A stretch of 64,000 nt of DNA. Origin: JBGQMW01 sp963769845. GTDB taxonomy: Archaea > Thermoproteota > Bathyarchaeia > Bathyarchaeales > Bathycorpusculaceae. Made by a program: the position numbers and the translations under genes. The notes beneath the pieces were generated by a model, which had not been told where the DNA came from, made no database searches, and saw nothing but the letters and a program-made list of their open reading frames with translations. The DNA lies in assembly GCA_963769845.1 (NCBI GenBank), contig CAVYNL010000019.1:7628-71627 (forward strand), read 5' to 3'. Shown here one piece after another: positions 33,722 through 43,624 of the stretch (its first letter is position 1; each line of letters starts with the position of its first letter).

Positions 33722-34156
33722 TCATATGTCCAGAATGAACCTGAGCGTGACCTTTCCAGGAGATTTGATAATTTCCATCCGGTGATAGGTGACAGCTTTC
33801 ACGCCCACCTTCTGCAAATGCCTTTCTGCGTCGAATCTTTCGCCCCAGACCCTCGCCTTGAGCCTGAAAACAGGCGTCTTTTCTGTGATGGTCACTTCAA
33901 ACTTGGAGTACAGCATGCCTTTAGTCTCAGACTTCACGAGCAGAGCCTCAAGCCACCTGTAAAGCAGAGAATACTCGTCCTCGCCTTCCACCTCAACGAG
34001 GTCCGGAGTCTCCGGCTTCACTTTCTCCACCTGAGTCATCACGTCAAACAACGCACGCGCAGCGTTCGCGAAGGCTTCCGCCAAGTCTGTTCCGTACGCG
34101 GCTACGTAAGCGTCTGCCGTGTGCTCCAGAAACTCATAGGCCCGCTCGTTAACCAT
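33722..34156 (-). CDS. Archease
   Basis: 144 residues: YEFLEHTADAYVAAYG at the N-terminus with the acidic metal site, EAFANAARALFDVMTQ, the segment DEYSLLYRWLEALLVKSE and the C-terminal VKAVTYHRMEI then RFILDI. The conserved Asp/Asp/Asp-type sites of archease are seen (HTADA, last Asp of LDI). Archease activates RtcB by helping GTP transfer and multiple turnover. It forms a cluster with RtcB, MBL and the coiled-coil protein. Confidence 0.93.
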   Translation of the reverse strand: MVNERAYEFLEHTADAYVAAYGTDLAEAFANAARALFDVMTQVEKVKPETPDLVEVEGEDEYSLLYRWLEALLVKSETKGMLYSKFEVTITEKTPVFRLKARVWGERFDAERHLQKVGVKAVTYHRMEIIKSPGKVTLRFILDI

Positions 34157-34434
34157 GAACAGAATAGAATGTGCCGACTCCTAAAAAATCATTTCATCGT
34201 GCGCACTCGAGACTTGACGCTAGAAGTCTGGTTATCTTTTGCTGCTGGTCAGTCTGGTTAGGGTGTCCACGGCGTCTTTCCACAGTCTCTCCTCGAGAGC
34301 ATTCAAGGTCGCAGCCCTTCATATCAAACAATTTCGGTGGCACCCTCAGTGTCAATGGGAAAAGTGACATCGCCAAGCATTTAGGCAAGATTCATGATCA
34401 TGTAACTGTAGGGCATGGACATGCATTCCGCCAG

Positions 34435-35259
34435 GTGACGTACGTGACGATCCCGTTTCAGATAGACGCTCCTTCTATCGCATCATTTTCCATCTTACTC
34501 GGCATGAGTGGCGTAACACTTGCCCTGTCCATACTGTTCCACCTGAAGTCCCGCGCCGTCAAGAGACTCCCTAAGGACTTGAAGGCAAGCATTTTCTCCA
34601 GGACATTCAACGTGTTCAACCCGTTCCCTGAAAAGAGAAGAACATTCCACAGCTACCTCTTCTTCCTGATATTCTCTCCCCTTGTGGCCTTCTCATGGAC
34701 ATTCTTCCTCGTGTTCATCGTGATCATGAAGGTCTTTCAAGCAGGACTCATAATGGGATTCGTCCTCTTCGTCGTGTGCTTGAACCTGATGATGACAAGC
34801 GAAGCTTTTGAAATCTACGCAAACATTAGCAAACTCTTGAACGCTGCGAGGTCAGGAACCAGCCTGGGCAGAGGAGACATGGTAGTCCTGTACTTCACGA
34901 AGAAATCGCTCACCAAACTCAGCGCGTACTACCTCGTCCTCACAGGCCTGTTCACCGCATCTTTCTTCGCAGCTCCCTACGTTTCTCCAATGTTCCTACT
35001 GGCCTTCGCCAACTTCGTGGGAGCAATCACGGCTGCTACAGCATCAACACTCTTCTTGGCTCCGATATTCGCCGTGTTCCTCTTCTCAATCGTCGCAATG
35101 GCAGTCTTCATTCTAGCTCGGAAACTCCGAGCACTAGTGTTCGATTTTCCACCGTCCGGCGCACTGACTTCCGCCGGAAGTGCCAACGCACGAATGAAAC
35201 TACTATACGAGAGGCGATATGAAGCCATGGAAGCCGACCCTGGCGAGATGACCTGGTGA
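34435..35259 (+). CDS. Multi-pass membrane protein
   Basis: About 275 residues from GTG 34435 (or GTG 34444); the open frame extends back to 34171 but the N-terminal part reads as non-coding. Five to six hydrophobic segments: IASFSILLGMSGVTLALSIL, YLFFLIFSPLVAFSWTFFLV, AGLIMGFVLFVVCLNLMM, YLVLTGLFTASFFAAPYVSP and two more. No motif recognised. Convergent with the large surface protein gene. Confidence 0.55.
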   Translation: MTYVTIPFQIDAPSIASFSILLGMSGVTLALSILFHLKSRAVKRLPKDLKASIFSRTFNVFNPFPEKRRTFHSYLFFLIFSPLVAFSWTFFLVFIVIMKVFQAGLIMGFVLFVVCLNLMMTSEAFEIYANISKLLNAARSGTSLGRGDMVVLYFTKKSLTKLSAYYLVLTGLFTASFFAAPYVSPMFLLAFANFVGAITAATASTLFLAPIFAVFLFSIVAMAVFILARKLRALVFDFPPSGALTSAGSANARMKLLYERRYEAMEADPGEMTW

Positions 35260-35341
35260 CCGGCGCGCCGATATGAGCACATCTCAAGACCAGCGAAGTC
35301 TAGCACGATGCGCATGTGAAGCAAGCGTTATTGCTGGTTTC

Positions 35342-38311
35342 TTAACTGAGAGTGTCTGGGGTCCGAGCTGAACAGCGACGGCTCACCGTCTGCTTTTTCG
35401 CCTTCAAAGCCACGACCAACAAGCCTGCCATCCACAGAAACAGAATGAACATGATCTGGTATTCTGGCACCACAGTGTACCGGTATTCGTATCCCAGCTG
35501 TTCGGCGGTAACCGTGTTTCCCGCATTGTCACTTGCCACGATGGTGTAGGTGACGTTGGTTCCGTATGGAAACTTTGGTATTGTAGCTGTCCACACGTTT
35601 GGCATAACTTCTGTCATGACGATGGAGCCGTTTCCTGCTCCATCGATGGCAACGAAGGCATAGGTCAGGATGACACTCTTCACGGCGGTCACGTTGTCGA
35701 TGATGGTAGCATTGATGTCCACGTTGTTTCCGGGTAGCACCTTACTCATGGGCGGATATTGAACCGTCGAGACTATGTTCGGCGGCGTGGAATCGACCAA
35801 GAAAAAGATCACGCCCGACCCTCCCGTGTTGCCCGCAGCATCGCGGGCGTAGATGATCAGACTGTGCAGGCCGTCAGCAAGGCCTGTCAACGTGGTGTTC
35901 TGAGTCACGGTTACGTTTGCTCCCTCATCTAGGCTGTAGCCCATCCAGTGTGCCGACTCGTTAGTCGTGAAGGTCAGTGCGACGTTTCGCGTTGCATACG
36001 TCTTGTTCTCGGGGGAAAGAACATAAACCGAAGGCGGAACGGTGTCAACTATGAAGAACACAGGGTCTGAGCTGCCCATGTTGCCCACGGAGTCGTTGGC
36101 AAAAACGACGAGGCTGTGCTCGCCATCAATGAGGCCCTGAAGCGTCGCATTTCCAGTCAAGGTCATGTTGTCCGAACCGTCCAAACTGAACCCGCTCCAA
36201 GAGACCGTTTCATTGACGGAGAAGGCCAAGGGAATGACTCGTGACGCGTACGTTCGGTTTTCAGGCGACAGAACCAAAATCGTTGGCGGCGTCGTGTCTT
36301 CCTGAATCACAACGGTATGGGCAGAATGGCTGTACGCGAAGTAAATCCATCTGTGGGTCAGGTTGTCGTACAGGTTCCTATTCAAGTGAAGCAGAAGAGT
36401 GTTACCATTGTCTATCAATACTTGCAGGTACACGGGATTGACAAGGTCGTGCGGGATAATCATTTTGCAGAAGCCGACGGTGTTGGTTTGGCCGTCGACG
36501 TCAAAGCTTATTCTTTTTTCAGCGGCGGAGCAGGTGAAGTTCGTGATTGTAGAGTTTGAGAGGGTTTCCACGGGATAGGCCGAGGATGGTCTGAAGCTGG
36601 AGAACACTCCGACGAGCGGGTAATGGTCGGTGTTGTTTGAGTCTATGGTGTAGGGAGTGTCGCCCACCCCGTCGTAGTTGGAGTCGGCACCGATGTAGTT
36701 GCTCCAGTAGTTTCCTTCCATGTCGTTGTCCCAAACGTTGTGAGGAGGAAGGTTATGAGGGTCTACGCTGACCTGATTCGCGTTGTTCGCGAGGTTGTTG
36801 TGGTAGAAGCTGTTGCTTGAGGAAGAGTCGAGGTATATGCCGAGCCAATTGTTGGCCATTATGCTGTTTCCAATTAGGCTGTTGTAGTTGGAGGAGAACT
36901 CGAAGCGGATGCCGTCGTCCTTGTTTGCCAAGATGTTGTTGTCACACAGGCTGTTGTTCGAGGAGTAATAGAGTCTTAGACCAAGCCAGTTGTTTCCTGT
37001 TATGTTGTTTCCAGCCACTACGTTCTGGGAAGCCCAGAATAGGTACATGCCGCAGCCGAAACCGCGAATGTTCATGTTCTTCACGGTCACGTTGCTGACG
37101 CCGAAGAGGCTCACGCCCTCGCCGCTCCCGCTGCCCTGCAGAGCGTGTCTGTCTCCGTCTAGCACCACGTTGCTTCTCTGAATGACGATCATCGAATCCA
37201 TGTTCTCGGTCAACGTGTAGGCCACGTTGTCAAGAGTTGAGACAAATGCATCAGAAGGGTCTACGCTGCCGTCCGCTCGAATGTAGACGGTTCCAACGTA
37301 GCTCACAGCAGAGAAAACGGCAGAGAGCGTGTAGTTGCCGTTCATGACCAGAGTCAAAGGATTGTCCGAACCTGCCTCAGAACCGTTTAAGACCCAACGG
37401 TCAAACCTATAGCCAGTGTTGGCTGTGGCAATGACCTGGACGGTTTCTCCTGCGTAGTAAGCGTGTTCTCCCGGCGATATGTTGGTGGTGCCATTTGACG
37501 ATTCCAACATCGTCAGAGTATAGTTCTTCCTCGTGAAGAAAGGCTGCAGTGTGTAGTTGAAGCTCATTAACACGTTGAGCGGGTTTGCACGTTCGACGCT
37601 GGTGTTGAGCAGCCAATGATCAAAAACGTAATTGCTGTTCGGAATGCCCGTCACAGAAACGTTTGTCCCGTAAGCGTACGTGTAGTTTCCAGATACAGGG
37701 TCTGTCGTGCCACCTGAACTGGAGAGTATCGTCAGCGTTGTATTGGGTCCGCTGAGGACTTCGCTGTTCTCACTGATGAATGGTATCTCGGCCAAGTTTG
37801 AGTCCAAGAGAAAGGTTTTTTGTGTGTAGTTCACAAGAGAATAGGGGTTTGTCTTGAAGAGCACGATAGGGTTGGCTGTTGTCCCCATTCTAATGGTTGT
37901 CTGCCCATACGCGAGGGTAGTGAAGTTGAGCATGCACAGAGAACCCTGATCGACCATGACTGACCCGGAAATGAGCGTGTTCCCGAAAAGCGTGTAATTA
38001 TGACCGTCATTGGTAGGGTCATTGAGAATCGGTGGAACTGGAATTTGAGACCGCCCGGCGAAAACGTTGCTCTCCGGGACCCATGCCGCAGTGCAGTTTA
38101 TGATCTTGGCGTCGTACTCCACCGCAACCTGCCAATTGAAGAGGTCGCTGACGTTGGCTACCGTCACGTTGACTGTAAAAGCTTGGCCAGGAAGCACGTC
38201 TATCCTAGAGGGTGCGAGCAAGACGGCCGTTCCCGAAGAATATGAAAGCCTGAGAGTGGAAAACGTTCCCAGAAGAAGCACCGTTATGATCAGAAAATCA
38301 AGCTTCTTCAA
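35342..38311 (-). CDS. Large cell-surface protein: cohesin-like, InlB-B-like, NosD-like and Ig-like domains
   Basis: 989 residues. Signal peptide (FLIITVLLLGTFSTLRLSYS), a cohesin-type domain (PGQAFTVNVTVANVSDLFNW, about 35-150), two InlB-B-like repeats (NYVFDHWLLN and GYRFDRWVLN, about 190-335), a right-handed beta-helix of NosD type (about 350-570, repeated NNSL/NNWLG turns), then two tandem Ig-like repeats of about 85 residues beginning SPENRTYASR and SPENKTYATR. A last beta domain precedes a membrane helix starting VPEYQIMFILFLWMAGLLVV and a basic tail. VPEY before the helix resembles PEF-CTERM sorting signals. Rich in N-x-S/T. Likely S-layer-associated. Confidence 0.85.
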   Translation of the reverse strand: MKKLDFLIITVLLLGTFSTLRLSYSSGTAVLLAPSRIDVLPGQAFTVNVTVANVSDLFNWQVAVEYDAKIINCTAAWVPESNVFAGRSQIPVPPILNDPTNDGHNYTLFGNTLISGSVMVDQGSLCMLNFTTLAYGQTTIRMGTTANPIVLFKTNPYSLVNYTQKTFLLDSNLAEIPFISENSEVLSGPNTTLTILSSSGGTTDPVSGNYTYAYGTNVSVTGIPNSNYVFDHWLLNTSVERANPLNVLMSFNYTLQPFFTRKNYTLTMLESSNGTTNISPGEHAYYAGETVQVIATANTGYRFDRWVLNGSEAGSDNPLTLVMNGNYTLSAVFSAVSYVGTVYIRADGSVDPSDAFVSTLDNVAYTLTENMDSMIVIQRSNVVLDGDRHALQGSGSGEGVSLFGVSNVTVKNMNIRGFGCGMYLFWASQNVVAGNNITGNNWLGLRLYYSSNNSLCDNNILANKDDGIRFEFSSNYNSLIGNSIMANNWLGIYLDSSSSNSFYHNNLANNANQVSVDPHNLPPHNVWDNDMEGNYWSNYIGADSNYDGVGDTPYTIDSNNTDHYPLVGVFSSFRPSSAYPVETLSNSTITNFTCSAAEKRISFDVDGQTNTVGFCKMIIPHDLVNPVYLQVLIDNGNTLLLHLNRNLYDNLTHRWIYFAYSHSAHTVVIQEDTTPPTILVLSPENRTYASRVIPLAFSVNETVSWSGFSLDGSDNMTLTGNATLQGLIDGEHSLVVFANDSVGNMGSSDPVFFIVDTVPPSVYVLSPENKTYATRNVALTFTTNESAHWMGYSLDEGANVTVTQNTTLTGLADGLHSLIIYARDAAGNTGGSGVIFFLVDSTPPNIVSTVQYPPMSKVLPGNNVDINATIIDNVTAVKSVILTYAFVAIDGAGNGSIVMTEVMPNVWTATIPKFPYGTNVTYTIVASDNAGNTVTAEQLGYEYRYTVVPEYQIMFILFLWMAGLLVVALKAKKQTVSRRCSARTPDTLS

Positions 38312-38458
38312 GATCGAATCGCCTAATCTGAGTAGAGCCTAATGAGCAAATATCATTTGTGGAGCAGAAGCAATAGAATCTCCTCTCCCGGATTGCGGCA
38401 GATCTCGCTGCGTCCTTAAGAGCAAACAGTTTATCTTACTTCTTAGTTCGTCTTGTTT

Positions 38459-39808
38459 ATGCTGTACCTGCGGTTCGACATGGGAACGCTGTTGCTGAAG
38501 GGTGACGTCGGGACGCCGTACGGCAAGTGGGACCCAAGAGTCGATTGTTACAGAATCAAGGCTCTGCACTACAGAGATGCGCTGACCTACTTGGAGGAAA
38601 GTGGGTTCCCGCTCAAGAATGAGGTACTGAACCTTCCGCCTGTCGAACCGTTGAAAAGCACGGTCATGTTGCGTCCGTATCAGAAAGAAGCCTTGGCAAG
38701 GTGGCGTGGTGCTGGGATGAGGGGAATTCTGGTTTTGCCCACGGCCGCTGGGAAAACCTACATCGCGTTGAAAGCGATAGAATTGTTGAGACTGCAGACT
38801 CTCATCGTTGTTCCCACGTTGGATCTTATAGACCAATGGAAAAAAAGAGTCTCAGACTGTCTCGGTGTGGAAGCGGGGGCCGTGGGCGGAGGAGAAAACA
38901 CCGTGCGAATGGTGACAGTTTCCACTTATGACTCGGCTTACCTGCAGGCAGGAACGTTGGGCAACAGGTTCATGTTCGTAGTCTTCGATGAAGTTCACCA
39001 TTTAGCCTCGCCAAGCTACATGCAGATCGGCGAAATGTACGTCGCGCCGTACCGTATGGGTTTGACAGCAACCTATGAAAGAGCCGATGAGAGACATCAG
39101 CTCCTTCCCCGCGTAGTGGGAGAGCCCGTTTACGCTGCTAAGGTCGAAGACCTAGCGGGTGAACACCTTTCGCCGTACACCTACGAGAAAGTATTCGTAG
39201 AGTTGACCCCTGAGGAACAGGAGGTCTACGAAAATGACATGGCTGTGTTTAAGGGCTACCTGTCGGAAAAAGGTATCACTCTGAGGAGCGGCGAGGATTT
39301 TCAGAAGTTCATCATGCGCACGGGCAGAGACAGGCAAGCTCGGGAGGCTCTGCTGGCAAGAAACCGCGCCGTTAAGGTTGCACTGAACTCGAAGGCCAAG
39401 CTCACTCACTTGGCCGAACAGTTTCGAGTGCACAGGAAGGAGAAAATTCTGATCTTCACGCTGCACAACGATCTCGTCTACGTGATCAGCCGCAGATTCC
39501 TGATTCCAGCGGTCACTTATCAGACGCCGAAAGAGGAGCGTCGCGAGATTCTGGAGCGTTTCAGAAGCGGAGTCTACAGGGTGATCGTGACCTCTCAGGT
39601 TCTTGACGAGGGCGTAGACGTGCCAGACGCTTCAGTCGGGTTTATTCTAAGCGGCACTGGAAGCCCGAGGGAATACATCCAGAGACTGGGAAGACTACTC
39701 AGGAAGGTAGAAGGAAAGAGAGCGAAACTCGTTGAGATCGTGTCAAAAGAAACCATGGAAGTGCGGATGAGCCGAAGAAGGCGCCATGAGGCAGCCGTCG
39801 GGGCGTGA
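38459..39808 (+). CDS. XPB-family DNA repair helicase
   Basis: 449 residues from ATG 38459 (TTG 38453 is also in frame). An N-terminal damage-recognition-like domain precedes SF2 motifs: Q-motif region RPYQKEALARW, Walker A LPTAAGKTYIALKA, DEVH box VFDEVHHLA, motif III GLTATYER, motif V LDEGVDVPDA and motif VI QRLGRLLRK. Archaeal XPB unwinds DNA with the partner nuclease Bax1 (encoded next, start directly after the stop), for nucleotide excision repair or transcription restart. Bax1 is interrupted by a frameshift here. Confidence 0.93.
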   Translation: MLYLRFDMGTLLLKGDVGTPYGKWDPRVDCYRIKALHYRDALTYLEESGFPLKNEVLNLPPVEPLKSTVMLRPYQKEALARWRGAGMRGILVLPTAAGKTYIALKAIELLRLQTLIVVPTLDLIDQWKKRVSDCLGVEAGAVGGGENTVRMVTVSTYDSAYLQAGTLGNRFMFVVFDEVHHLASPSYMQIGEMYVAPYRMGLTATYERADERHQLLPRVVGEPVYAAKVEDLAGEHLSPYTYEKVFVELTPEEQEVYENDMAVFKGYLSEKGITLRSGEDFQKFIMRTGRDRQAREALLARNRAVKVALNSKAKLTHLAEQFRVHRKEKILIFTLHNDLVYVISRRFLIPAVTYQTPKEERREILERFRSGVYRVIVTSQVLDEGVDVPDASVGFILSGTGSPREYIQRLGRLLRKVEGKRAKLVEIVSKETMEVRMSRRRRHEAAVGA

Positions 39809-39811
39809 GTG

Positions 39812-41402
39812 ATGCTTCCAAGTGAACTGCTGGCCGTGTGGAAACGCAAAGGCATGATCTGGCCACGGTATTCGAGGTTCTCGGAAGATGACCTGTCAGT
39901 CGCCAACAGTCTGATTGACGCCTACAGCAATCACGTAGGCCAAAAAAAGAGTAAGCTGAAGGAATTTGCTGACGAGCTTGAGGACAAGGGCTTCGAATAC
40001 CGATTCGTCAGAGGCCTAGCATTCCTGCTCGATAAGAGAAGCCTCTTCAAGCGGGACGACACGGTCAACACATTAGAACTCAGGAGGAGAATATTCGAGA
40101 CCTCCGGAAAATTGGGGATACCGACCTCGCAGGAAGAAAGAAAGCGCGTAGTTGAGGCTGCGGCCGCAGAGTTGAGCATCGCCGCTCGAGACGCTGAACA
40201 GTACTTGTATGCTGACCTGGACAGCGAGTTGATCCTTGAAAAGTTCGGAACGGTTCCTGCCATGGAGCTGCTGAAAGAGTACAACTTCAGTCTCACCCAG
40301 ACGCTCCTGTTCGATTCGACCGAGACCAGATTCACGACAACCGGCAACTGGCAAAACATATTCCGCGCGATCAAATGGTTAGGACTAATCTATGACACGG
40401 AAAGGGACGGCGGCCTCTGGGTGAAAATAGACGGACCGTCCAGCCTCTTCAAGCTTACGAGAAGGTACGGCACCTCGATGGCCAAACTGCTGCCGGCCAT
40501 ACTTGCCAACCCTCATTGGACCTTTGAAGCAAAAGTCCTGTGGAAGTATACGAACGAAATCTGCAGCTTCAAGCTGGAAAGCTGGAAACACAGCTTCCTG
40601 TTCATGACACCGCAAACGCATGCAGTGACCTACGACAGCAGTGTCGAAAGAGATTTTGCGTCACGTTTTGAGGGAGCTGAAATCAGAATGGCTGTTGAAG
40701 AGGGAGCCGGAGCCGATCTTAACAGGCAGGCAGGTGATGATTCCAGACTTCTCTTTTGAAAGAGACGGCGTCAAAGTCTACATGGAAATAGTCGGCTTCT
40801 GGACCGAGGATTACCTCCTGCGAAAAATCGAGAAACTGAAGAAAGCCGACGCTAACATACTCGTAGCGGTCGACGAAGACCTGGCCTGCGGAAAAATCCA
40901 AAGTCTTGAAAAGCAGTCACAGTTGAAAATCGTCCCGTTCAGGAAGCACGTTCCACTGGTCCCGGTAATCCGTTTTCTGGAAGAGGCTTTCAAGGGAACT
41001 CGCATGACGCAGCTTGAGATGATGCGGAGCCTACCCGTTGTCTTCACCGAACCCGTTGTCAACTACGCCGAGTTTGCACACAGAACAGGCTTGTCACCTG
41101 AAACAGTCAAGACCGTGCTGACCGAGAAACCCCCGCCCGAATACGTGATAATGCCCACAGCCATGGTCAGAAAAGACAAGCTTGAACAGGTCGCAAGAAA
41201 AATCGAGGAAAAAGCCAACCAGTCAGACCCGTTACCCCTGTCTGTTGTGCTCAAAACGATTGAGGCCGAGGGCGTTGACGACGCAACCAGCATACTGGAA
41301 ACCCTCGGGTACAAAGTCATCTGGCACGGAATAAACGTGGAAAAAGCAGAAGTAGCAAAAGCCGAGAATGTCCAAGGAGTAGTCATACAACGCTTGCCAT
41401 AG
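39812..41402 (+). CDS. XPB-associated nuclease Bax1 (DUF790), interrupted by a +1 frameshift
   Basis: Two frames together make one protein of about 529 residues. The N-terminal part (39812 on, SELLAVWKRKGMIWPRYSRF) runs to DSSVERDFASRFE. The next frame reads RELKSEWLLKREPEPILTG and then MIPDFSFERDG and IVGFWTEDYL, the Bax1 nuclease core with PD and E of the PD-(D/E)XK site. The switch falls in GAGGGAG (40670-40676): dropping one G rejoins the frames as RFEELKSEW. Bax1 cuts DNA beside the XPB bubble. It is either an assembly indel, true loss, or a recoding site. Confidence 0.85.
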
Positions 41403-41520
41403 CAAAGGAGTGCAAGGGCTGAGACGGGTTCTGCAAAACTCTGGAGCACTTCGGCATAGCATGGTTTTTCTCGAAGAGGTTTTAAACCATGGTGAACTCA
41501 TCATAGACTCGGGCAAGCGA

Positions 41521-42357
41521 ATGAGAACCCTGGCAAGAAGCAAGTCTATTTCGGTTTTGATGTTGGTGGCAGAGCTTCTCCTAGTCTGCGCCCCGACAGT
41601 GCCTTCCTCAGCGGCAACAACTCAGCCCTCGATCGACTTAGAAGGGTTTCGTTGGACTTCGTTTCCTGTGAGGGTGCTTGTTGACATGAACGCGTGGAGC
41701 ATTCCTGACTATGCAGTTGCAGTGCGCGAAGCACTGGACGATTGGTCGAGAAGCATCTGGAACTATACGAGCTCGTTCAACGATACGTCGTTGACGACGA
41801 TACGGTTCGCCTTCTACGTGAGCGACATCAACGGGACAAACAGCTACAACGTGTTCGTGACGTTTGTGGCCAGCGAGATTAGCCCGCCTTCAGAAACAGT
41901 GGGATTGACAACTGCCCGATGGAACGCTCAGACTCATGAGCCCATATCGCCCGTGACAATAAGCATAACAACATACTCGGCAACGGCAGGCCACCTGTTC
42001 GTGAGAAACGTCGCCATGCACGAACTCGGCCACATGCTTGGACTCGGACACGCTTCACAGCAGAACACGGTTGACGGACCTGAACTCATGTACCCCATCT
42101 CGTCCAGAAACAGCATACTCTTCCCCTCAACCTTAGACGTCTACGGCATCACCGTGCTTTACAGGGGAATGTACGGCCAAACCGTCCAACTCCCTGCTGA
42201 TATTCCGTATAAGATGCTGTCAGAAGGCACAGTCCCACCGCCCACAACGGACTTCTGGGAAGACTGGCCCAGTTACGCGCCCCTACTCGCAGCAATCGTC
42301 ATAATCCTAATTCTGGTTCCGATTCTCCGGGAGGCTGAGGCGAAAAAACAAGCCTGA
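41521..42357 (+). CDS. Secreted matrixin-like zinc metalloprotease, membrane-anchored
   Basis: About 278 residues from ATG 41521. A signal peptide (ISVLMLVAELLLVCAPTVPS) precedes a metzincin domain with AMHELGHMLGLGHASQ, the complete HExxHxxGxxH zinc motif, and the Met-turn ELMYPISS 20 residues on. A C-terminal membrane helix (YAPLLAAIVIILILVPIL) and a basic end anchor it outside the cell. Substrate unknown, perhaps surface proteins. The frame is open to 41410 but the signal peptide fixes the start. Confidence 0.85.
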   Translation: MRTLARSKSISVLMLVAELLLVCAPTVPSSAATTQPSIDLEGFRWTSFPVRVLVDMNAWSIPDYAVAVREALDDWSRSIWNYTSSFNDTSLTTIRFAFYVSDINGTNSYNVFVTFVASEISPPSETVGLTTARWNAQTHEPISPVTISITTYSATAGHLFVRNVAMHELGHMLGLGHASQQNTVDGPELMYPISSRNSILFPSTLDVYGITVLYRGMYGQTVQLPADIPYKMLSEGTVPPPTTDFWEDWPSYAPLLAAIVIILILVPILREAEAKKQA

Positions 42358-42561
42358 AAAGACAGCACAGGAGATCCCGCCGCCACCAGATGACGCACAA
42401 GCGTCAGCAACATTCAAAGAGAACCTGAATCGACCACGCGGACCTTCTGAAAGCTCCAATGAACCTCTGCATTGCGTAACCAATGCATGGGCTCCAGACG
42501 GCTGGAGCATTACTAAAACTCTTAAAGAGGACTGTTCAGTTATTAAGAGGAGGGTTACGAG

Positions 42562-43554
42562 ATGGCGTCAGACTGGTCTGACCTGCGAAATGCTGGTAAG
42601 CCTGAGGTGCTGGAAAAGGACAAAGAAGGCAACTTCTTTGTGAAAAACATCCAGACCGGAAACACATGTCTTGTGGCTGACACTTTTGCAGAGATGTTCC
42701 CAATGTGGGCTGGAAGAATCTTGGTGACGGCTGACACTGAACAATGGGCCTTAACAGCGGCAACGACGGCCACGGGGTTGGCCACGAGCGTGATAATGTC
42801 TCCGGCTGAGGCAGGAATCGAAAACAACGTTTCGAAGGACAAGACCCCTGACAACCGTCCAGGCGTTTTGATGCAGGTTTACAACCGCAACAGGTTTGAC
42901 CTGAAAGCCCAGATGATCCTGCGCATCGGACAATGCGTGATGACTTGCCCGACGACATCGGCGTTCGACGCAATGCCAAACGCCAAGAGAAGGTTGAAGG
43001 TGGGAAGAAGCCTCCGACTGTTCGGCGACGGCTTTCAAAGGACAGGCACGGTCTCAGACAGAAAAGTGTGGAAGATTCCCGTGATGGAAGGAGACTTCAT
43101 AGTTGAAGACAGGTTCGGCGTAGCAGAAGCCGTGGCCGGAGGCAACTTTCTCATAATGGCAAAGGACCAAGCTTCTGGACTCAGAGGAGCAGAGGAAGCG
43201 GTAAGAGCCATCAGAGCAGAGGCCTTGGAAGTGATTCTGCCCTTCCCAGGCGGGATTTGCCGCTCTGGTTCTAAGGCGGGCTCTCTGAAGTATAAGCTCA
43301 AAGCCTCGACCAACCATCCATTCTGCCCCAAATTGAGAACGCTCGTGCCTGACTCGCAGGTTCCTGAAGACGTGAACTGCGTCTATGAGATCGTCATAAA
43401 CGGCCTGACTCTCGACGCCGTCAAAAAGGCAATGGGCGCAGGCGTAAGAGCTGCTTCAGGCGTTCTTGGAGTCGTCAGGATTTCCGCCGGCAACTACGGA
43501 GGAAAGCTCGGTCCGTACAAGGCCTTTTTGAAAGAAGCCCTGAACGTGACTTGA
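42562..43554 (+). CDS. ftr: Formylmethanofuran:tetrahydromethanopterin formyltransferase
   Basis: 330 residues from ATG 42562, with GGAGGG about 10 nt upstream. The core matches Ftr: ADTFAEMFPMWAGRILVTAD, GLATSVIMSPAEAGIE, RIGQCVMTCPTTSAFDAM, RKVWKIPVMEGDFIVEDRFG and PFPGGICRSGSK, ending with SAGNYGGKLGPYK. It transfers the formyl group from formylmethanofuran to H4MPT, the second step of the archaeal C1 pathway; Mtd follows two steps later. The protein has about 35 residues before the usual family start, an N-terminal extension of unknown role. No other C1 genes adjoin it. Confidence 0.96.
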   Translation: MASDWSDLRNAGKPEVLEKDKEGNFFVKNIQTGNTCLVADTFAEMFPMWAGRILVTADTEQWALTAATTATGLATSVIMSPAEAGIENNVSKDKTPDNRPGVLMQVYNRNRFDLKAQMILRIGQCVMTCPTTSAFDAMPNAKRRLKVGRSLRLFGDGFQRTGTVSDRKVWKIPVMEGDFIVEDRFGVAEAVAGGNFLIMAKDQASGLRGAEEAVRAIRAEALEVILPFPGGICRSGSKAGSLKYKLKASTNHPFCPKLRTLVPDSQVPEDVNCVYEIVINGLTLDAVKKAMGAGVRAASGVLGVVRISAGNYGGKLGPYKAFLKEALNVT

Positions 43555-43624
43555 AGGCTGTTCCCAAAATCTTATTTGAAGCCCCGCAATGTAGCTCTAG
43601 GACTAGCAGAGTACGTGAAGTCGT

